DNA of 64,000 nt from Candidatus Aminicenantota bacterium. Lineage in GTDB: Bacteria > Acidobacteriota > Aminicenantia > UBA2199. Shown here piece after piece: positions 60,229 through 64,000 of the stretch. The notes beneath the pieces are model-generated. The model had not been told where the DNA came from and searched no databases. It saw only the letters and a program-made list of their open reading frames with translations. Location of the stretch: the NCBI GenBank assembly GCA_026393835.1, contig JAPKZK010000118.1:37293-101292 (forward strand), given 5' to 3'. Numbering within the stretch: position 1 is the stretch's first letter; each line of letters begins with the position of its first letter. Made by a program: the position numbers and the translations under genes.

Positions 60229-63200
60229 TTAGAACCCGAAATCACTGCCGTCATCCTGGAATAACCGGGTTTCTGCCGAGGCCAGGTTAGTCGACAACGG
60301 GATATCTTTCAACAACATGTTTTCATCTTCCATCACGGCGGCGATAATTTCCTTGAAATATTGACTGAAACGCAGGATGGTCTCTGTTTTAAATAATTGG
60401 GTGCTGTATTGCATTGAAAATGAAAACCGATCGCCTTTGGCTGTTCCACTGATAAGCAGATCAAACTTGGAGTCATTGTATTCGGTGTTGTAAGGTTTAA
60501 GTTTTATTTCTACGGCAGGATTTTCCTCCTCCTGTTCCGGGGCAGGATTCATTTCTTGTGACCCGAAGCCAAACATTATATCAAACAGGGGGTTGCGACC
60601 GGTATCTCTTTCTTTTAATACTTGGCCCACCAGGTCTTCAAATTGATACTCCTGGTTGTCAAAGGCCTCTAGCGTCTGCTGCTTGACTTTTCGTAAAAAA
60701 TCGATGAATCTTTTACTACCCGAGGGATAATTCCGCAGCGCTAGCGTATTGATAAATACACCGATAATATTTCCCAGGTCGGCGTGGCGGCGCCCGGCAA
60801 CGGGTGTTCCGACAATAATATCTTCCTGTCCGCTGAGTTTGAATAGAAACACGGCGCATATTGTTAGCATTACCATAAACAGGGTGGCGTCTTCTTTCAC
60901 GGCTAAATTTCTTAATGCTTCAGCATCTGCGCTATCGATATCAAAATTGATATCACTACCTTTAAAATCCCGGCTAACAGGTCGTGGATAGTCCGTGGGC
61001 ATTTTCAATACCGGCAGGTCTCCTTTAAAAGCGTTGAGCCAGTACTCTTCCTGTTTTTTTATTCGCCCCGACAAAACCATGTTATTCTGCCACTGGGAAA
61101 AGTCTTTATACTGCAATCTCAATCCCGGTAGGGTATCTCCCTTGAACAGCTTCAAAAATTCCTTTAAAAGGACCTGGTGCGAAATTCCATCCGAGATGAT
61201 GTGGTGCATATCCACCATTAAAATGTGTTCTTTTTCTTTTGTTTTTATCAACCCAACCCGCACCATTGGTGCATGAGAAAGATCGAACGGACGGATAAAA
61301 TGAAGTATATTATTTTTTTTATCTGTGTAATCCTTGTAATCTGTGGACAATTTTTTATATACCACTTCAAATTCCACATCCCCGTGTATCTTCTGCACCG
61401 GGTTACTGTTCACCAGGTGGAACGAGGTTCTCAGGCTTTCATGTCGTCGAATCAATTCCCTGAAAATGTTTTCCAGTTTTATTTTTTCCAGGGGCCCCTC
61501 CAGTATCGTAAATAGCGGCATATTATAGTTGATGCTCCCGGGAGTTGCCGCCTGCATGACGTACAATCGTTTTTGGGCTGAAGACATTGGATAGTAATCT
61601 CTCTTTTCCACCGGCTCGATGTCGGTATATTTATCCTGGGCCGCAGTCTTCACATATTGGGCCAGGGCCCTGACAGTAGATATTTCGAAGAATTTCGATA
61701 TGGGCGCTGTCACATCGAAGACCTTGTGAATCCGGAAGGCCAGCATGATTAATTTTAACGAATGGCCCCCCAGATGGAAAAAATTATCATCGATGCTTAT
61801 TTTATTTTTAGGAATGCCCAATACCTCCGACCATATTTCCGTCAATCGTTCTTCCGCTTCATCCCGGGGGGCGATATATGCGACGCCGGTTCCAGGTCCA
61901 GTCGCCGGTAATGCTTTTCCATCCACTTTCCCACTGGCGGTTAGAGGTATTCTATCCAACTGAACAAAATAGGAGGGAATCATATAAGCCGGTAATTTAG
62001 ACTCCAGGTAGTCGATTAAGCCTGGACCGGTCAGGGAAGTTACCGCCGACGATTGGGGCACAATGTATGCACACAGGTATTTATCACCGTTTTTATCTTC
62101 GTTTGCCATCACAACCGCCTCTTTTATATCTTCATGACGTACCAGTTGGTGTTCTATTTCTGCGGTTTCTATCCTGAAACCCCTGATTTTGACCTGCCGG
62201 TCGATTCGTCCCAGATATACCAGGTCTCCATCGCCTGTTAGTTTTGCAAGGTCCCCGGAGCGATAAATTCTTTCTCCATATCTATACGGGTTTTCTACAA
62301 AATTCTCACCGGTTAATTCCAGTCTGTTTAAATACCCCCTCCCAACACCGTCTCCTCCGACAACCAATTCCCCGGGTACTCCTGTGGGCAGCAGTCTTAA
62401 ATGCTTATCCATTATATAAGTAGTTAGTGTGGGAATGGGGCGACCAATATTGCTGGCATCCGAGCCGATCTCTTTACCTGATATCTCTTTAAATGTTACA
62501 TGTACGGTTGTCTCTGTGATCCCGTACATGTTTATTATTTTCGCTGTTGGATACTTTGCATGCCAACTCTTTAAGCGGGACGGCGATAACATTTCACCTC
62601 CAAAAATAACATAGCGAATATTTAATTCCTGCCGAGGATTTTCCAACTCGATGCTCATTAAATTATAAAAAACGGAAGGAGTTTGATTTAATATGGTCAC
62701 TTGGCTCTCTTTCAATATTTCCAGGTACCTTTTAAAATCCCTGGTAGCCATTTTGGGAACGATAACTAATTTTCCCCCATATAAAAGGGCGCCGTACATC
62801 TCCCAAACGGAAAAATCAAAACAATAGGAATGAAACATGGTCCAGGTATCCCGGCCACTAAAATCAAACAAGAATTTATCATTAAACAACAATCGAACGA
62901 CATTTCGATGTTCGATCATCATTCCTTTGGGTTTGCCCGTGGTGCCGGAGGTGTAGATAACATAGGCGAGATTTGAAGAATACGATGCAAGGAAGCAAGG
63001 AAGCGACGAAGTGACGAAAAAGCAAGAGAAATTAAATTCCGCTCTTCCTATCATTATCTTTGCTCCGCTGTCTTTCAACATATAATCAATGCGCTCCCGC
63101 GGATACTCCGGATCGATCGGCAAATAGGCGCCCCCGGACTTCAATATACCCAGGATTCCTATTATCATTTCATTAGAACGTTCTAACATTATCCCTATAA

Positions 63201-64000
63201 TATTGTCCGCCAGGACGCCTTTTTCGATTAATAAATGCGCTAACCGGTTGGATTGTTCATTCAATTCGCGGTAGCTCAGACCGACAGGTCCGAGAGGTCG
63301 AACAGAAAGTGCTGCCCCTACAACGGCCATATGGTCCGGCATTCGTTCCGCCTGTTCCTCGAATAACCGGTGGATGGTTTTGTCTTTGGGGTAATCGGCC
63401 TGTGTGTTGTTAAAATCTATCAACAACCGGTTCTTCTCCGCCTCGGAAAGTATTTCGATGGTTGATATTGCTGCATCCGGACCGGCCAGGGCATTTTCAC
63501 CAAGCCGGTTGAAATGAGCAACCACCTGTTCTATCGTCGATTTTTGGTAGAGCAGAGAATCGTAGACCGCAATCCCATGGATATCCTGGGATGTTCTTGT
63601 GAACCGGAAAACCATGCCCAGGTCCATATACTCAATATATTCCCAGGGGTGGATATTTTCCAGCGTCAAGGCCGTGTCGAAGAGGGGAAATACTCCCTCC
63701 GATACCGGTATTTCTAAAAGTTCCGGCAGCAGTTCCACCGGGTAGGCCTGGTGTTCGATGGCTTCCCCAAGGGTCTGTTTCACCCGGCCCAACAGTTCTT
63801 TAAAGGTGATACCGGGATGCAACCGGGTTCGCAGCGCCAGCACGGTATTGATATATTGGCCTTCACCGGCTTGCCGGTAAACGGGTGTGGCCACCGTGAT
63901 ATCTTCCATACCGGTATATCGACCGAGCAGCGCCATCAATGCGGCCGCCAGCACCACATGCAGGGCGTGATCGCTGCCCCTACTTATGGCCATTAGCCGG
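60229..64000 (-). CDS. NRPS A (partial): A (threonine code), T, C
   Basis: The gene is open to the right edge, so its N-terminus is missing; numbering here is from the Met at 63993. It begins within the C-terminal half of a condensation domain. Next is A (about 205-700) with A3 LAYVIYTSGTTGKPKG (342-357), A5 NMYGITETTVH and A7 IYRSGDLAKL. T follows with Ser745 (LGGHSL), and then a C domain (about 795-1235) with intact MHHIISDGIS (H930, H931, D935). The A code reads D-F-W-N-I-G-M-V-H-K against GrsA, the classical threonine code. It ends DDGSDFGF, an acidic/aromatic tail like that of NRPS B. Repeat-derived insertions lie before the first core motif (225-237), at A2-A3 (319-339) and in the C domain (881-893). 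Confidence 0.92.
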   Translation of the reverse strand, partial: RLMAISRGSDHALHVVLAAALMALLGRYTGMEDITVATPVYRQAGEGQYINTVLALRTRLHPGITFKELLGRVKQTLGEAIEHQAYPVELLPELLEIPVSEGVFPLFDTALTLENIHPWEYIEYMDLGMVFRFTRTSQDIHGIAVYDSLLYQKSTIEQVVAHFNRLGENALAGPDAAISTIEILSEAEKNRLLIDFNNTQADYPKDKTIHRLFEEQAERMPDHMAVVGAALSVRPLGPVGLSYRELNEQSNRLAHLLIEKGVLADNIIGIMLERSNEMIIGILGILKSGGAYLPIDPEYPRERIDYMLKDSGAKIMIGRAEFNFSCFFVTSSLPCFLASYSSNLAYVIYTSGTTGKPKGMMIEHRNVVRLLFNDKFLFDFSGRDTWTMFHSYCFDFSVWEMYGALLYGGKLVIVPKMATRDFKRYLEILKESQVTILNQTPSVFYNLMSIELENPRQELNIRYVIFGGEMLSPSRLKSWHAKYPTAKIINMYGITETTVHVTFKEISGKEIGSDASNIGRPIPTLTTYIMDKHLRLLPTGVPGELVVGGDGVGRGYLNRLELTGENFVENPYRYGERIYRSGDLAKLTGDGDLVYLGRIDRQVKIRGFRIETAEIEHQLVRHEDIKEAVVMANEDKNGDKYLCAYIVPQSSAVTSLTGPGLIDYLESKLPAYMIPSYFVQLDRIPLTASGKVDGKALPATGPGTGVAYIAPRDEAEERLTEIWSEVLGIPKNKISIDDNFFHLGGHSLKLIMLAFRIHKVFDVTAPISKFFEISTVRALAQYVKTAAQDKYTDIEPVEKRDYYPMSSAQKRLYVMQAATPGSINYNMPLFTILEGPLEKIKLENIFRELIRRHESLRTSFHLVNSNPVQKIHGDVEFEVVYKKLSTDYKDYTDKKNNILHFIRPFDLSHAPMVRVGLIKTKEKEHILMVDMHHIISDGISHQVLLKEFLKLFKGDTLPGLRLQYKDFSQWQNNMVLSGRIKKQEEYWLNAFKGDLPVLKMPTDYPRPVSRDFKGSDINFDIDSADAEALRNLAVKEDATLFMVMLTICAVFLFKLSGQEDIIVGTPVAGRRHADLGNIIGVFINTLALRNYPSGSKRFIDFLRKVKQQTLEAFDNQEYQFEDLVGQVLKERDTGRNPLFDIMFGFGSQEMNPAPEQEEENPAVEIKLKPYNTEYNDSKFDLLISGTAKGDRFSFSMQYSTQLFKTETILRFSQYFKEIIAAVMEDENMLLKDIPLSTNLASAETRLFQDDGSDFGF
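61321..61346. repeat. Repeat word inserted in frame in the NRPS A condensation domain
   Basis: A 26-base word built of TGTGTAATCC and TGTAATCTGTGG units encodes TDYKDYTDKK (about 884-893) in a loop of the C domain. NRPS B has no such stretch at that place. The word resembles a common dispersed repeat (from memory). Confidence 0.6.
62987..63018. repeat. Octanucleotide tandem repeat in NRPS A
   Basis: Four 8-bp units (GCAAGGAA twice, then GCGACGAA and GTGACGAA) lie in the A2-A3 linker coding region, at the same protein position as the repeat in NRPS B. They encode part of VTSSLPCFLASYSS. Confidence 0.8.
63283..63309. repeat. Nonanucleotide repeat in NRPS A upstream of the first A motif
   Basis: Units CGACAGGTC, CGAGAGGTC and GAACAGAAA (9 bp, frame-neutral) encode the extra loop SVRPLGPVG before LSYRELNE. 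A related CGACAGGTT word lies at the same place in NRPS B (about 59291-59318). Confidence 0.6.

Overview
The window looks like a chromosomal replication-origin region from an anaerobic, diderm (Gram-negative type) bacterium, followed by housekeeping genes, a small accessory island and the 3' part of a large nonribosomal peptide synthetase (NRPS) locus. The diderm inference rests on kdsB, a predicted outer-membrane beta-barrel protein and bactofilin. The anaerobe inference rests on hybrid cluster protein and two radical SAM enzymes. The style of the NRPSs (repeat-derived insertions in adenylation domains) reminds me of Candidatus Aminicenantes or related Acidobacteria-like lineages. That is an inference from memory, not a database result.

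Region 1 (1-9.7 kb) is the origin. Leftward genes are dnaA, dnaN, recF and gyrB (partial). Rightward genes are a small membrane protein, rsmG, parA, parB, a bactofilin, kdsB and pyrG, with many start/stop overlaps. DnaA boxes lie on both sides of dnaA, two perfect parS sites precede rsmG, and a pair of divergent promoters shares a palindromic -35 region.

Region 2 (9.7-21.1 kb) is accessory. It holds hcp, a 10-unit tandem repeat with an exact 21-bp period, and a 1709-aa STAS/HATPase/dual-phosphoribosyltransferase protein paired with a receiver-HD protein. A convergent two-gene module of an ABC/OLD-like ATPase and a PD-(D/E)xK-like nuclease follows. The last two modules look like signalling or conflict (defence) systems; I recognise neither as a named system.

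Region 3 (21.3-29.8 kb) is housekeeping: trmJ, gamma-glutamyltransferase, a DUF4388 protein, guaA (probably leaderless) and dnaE.

Region 4 (29.9-64 kb) is all on the minus strand, so it is read from 64 kb down. The order is NRPS A (Thr code, A-T-C), NRPS B (Orn code, A-T-C), a PP-loop ATPase, NRPS C (A-T-E), NRPS D and NRPS E (each C-A-T-TE), lysine 2,3-aminomutase, a serine-hydrolase/ABC-exporter fusion, a CBM9/DUF5916 barrel protein and three tandem ATP-grasp-like proteins. If colinear, the line would add Thr, Orn and a D-residue, then one of two alternative C-terminal residues, and export the peptide. The most unusual object is NRPS C. Its adenylation domain is split between motifs A2 and A3 by a complete B12-binding/radical SAM enzyme that appears circularly permuted. 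The same A2-A3 slot in NRPS A and B carries octanucleotide tandem repeats, and the A6-A7 loop of NRPS B and C carries a palindromic element that also occurs between genes elsewhere in the window.
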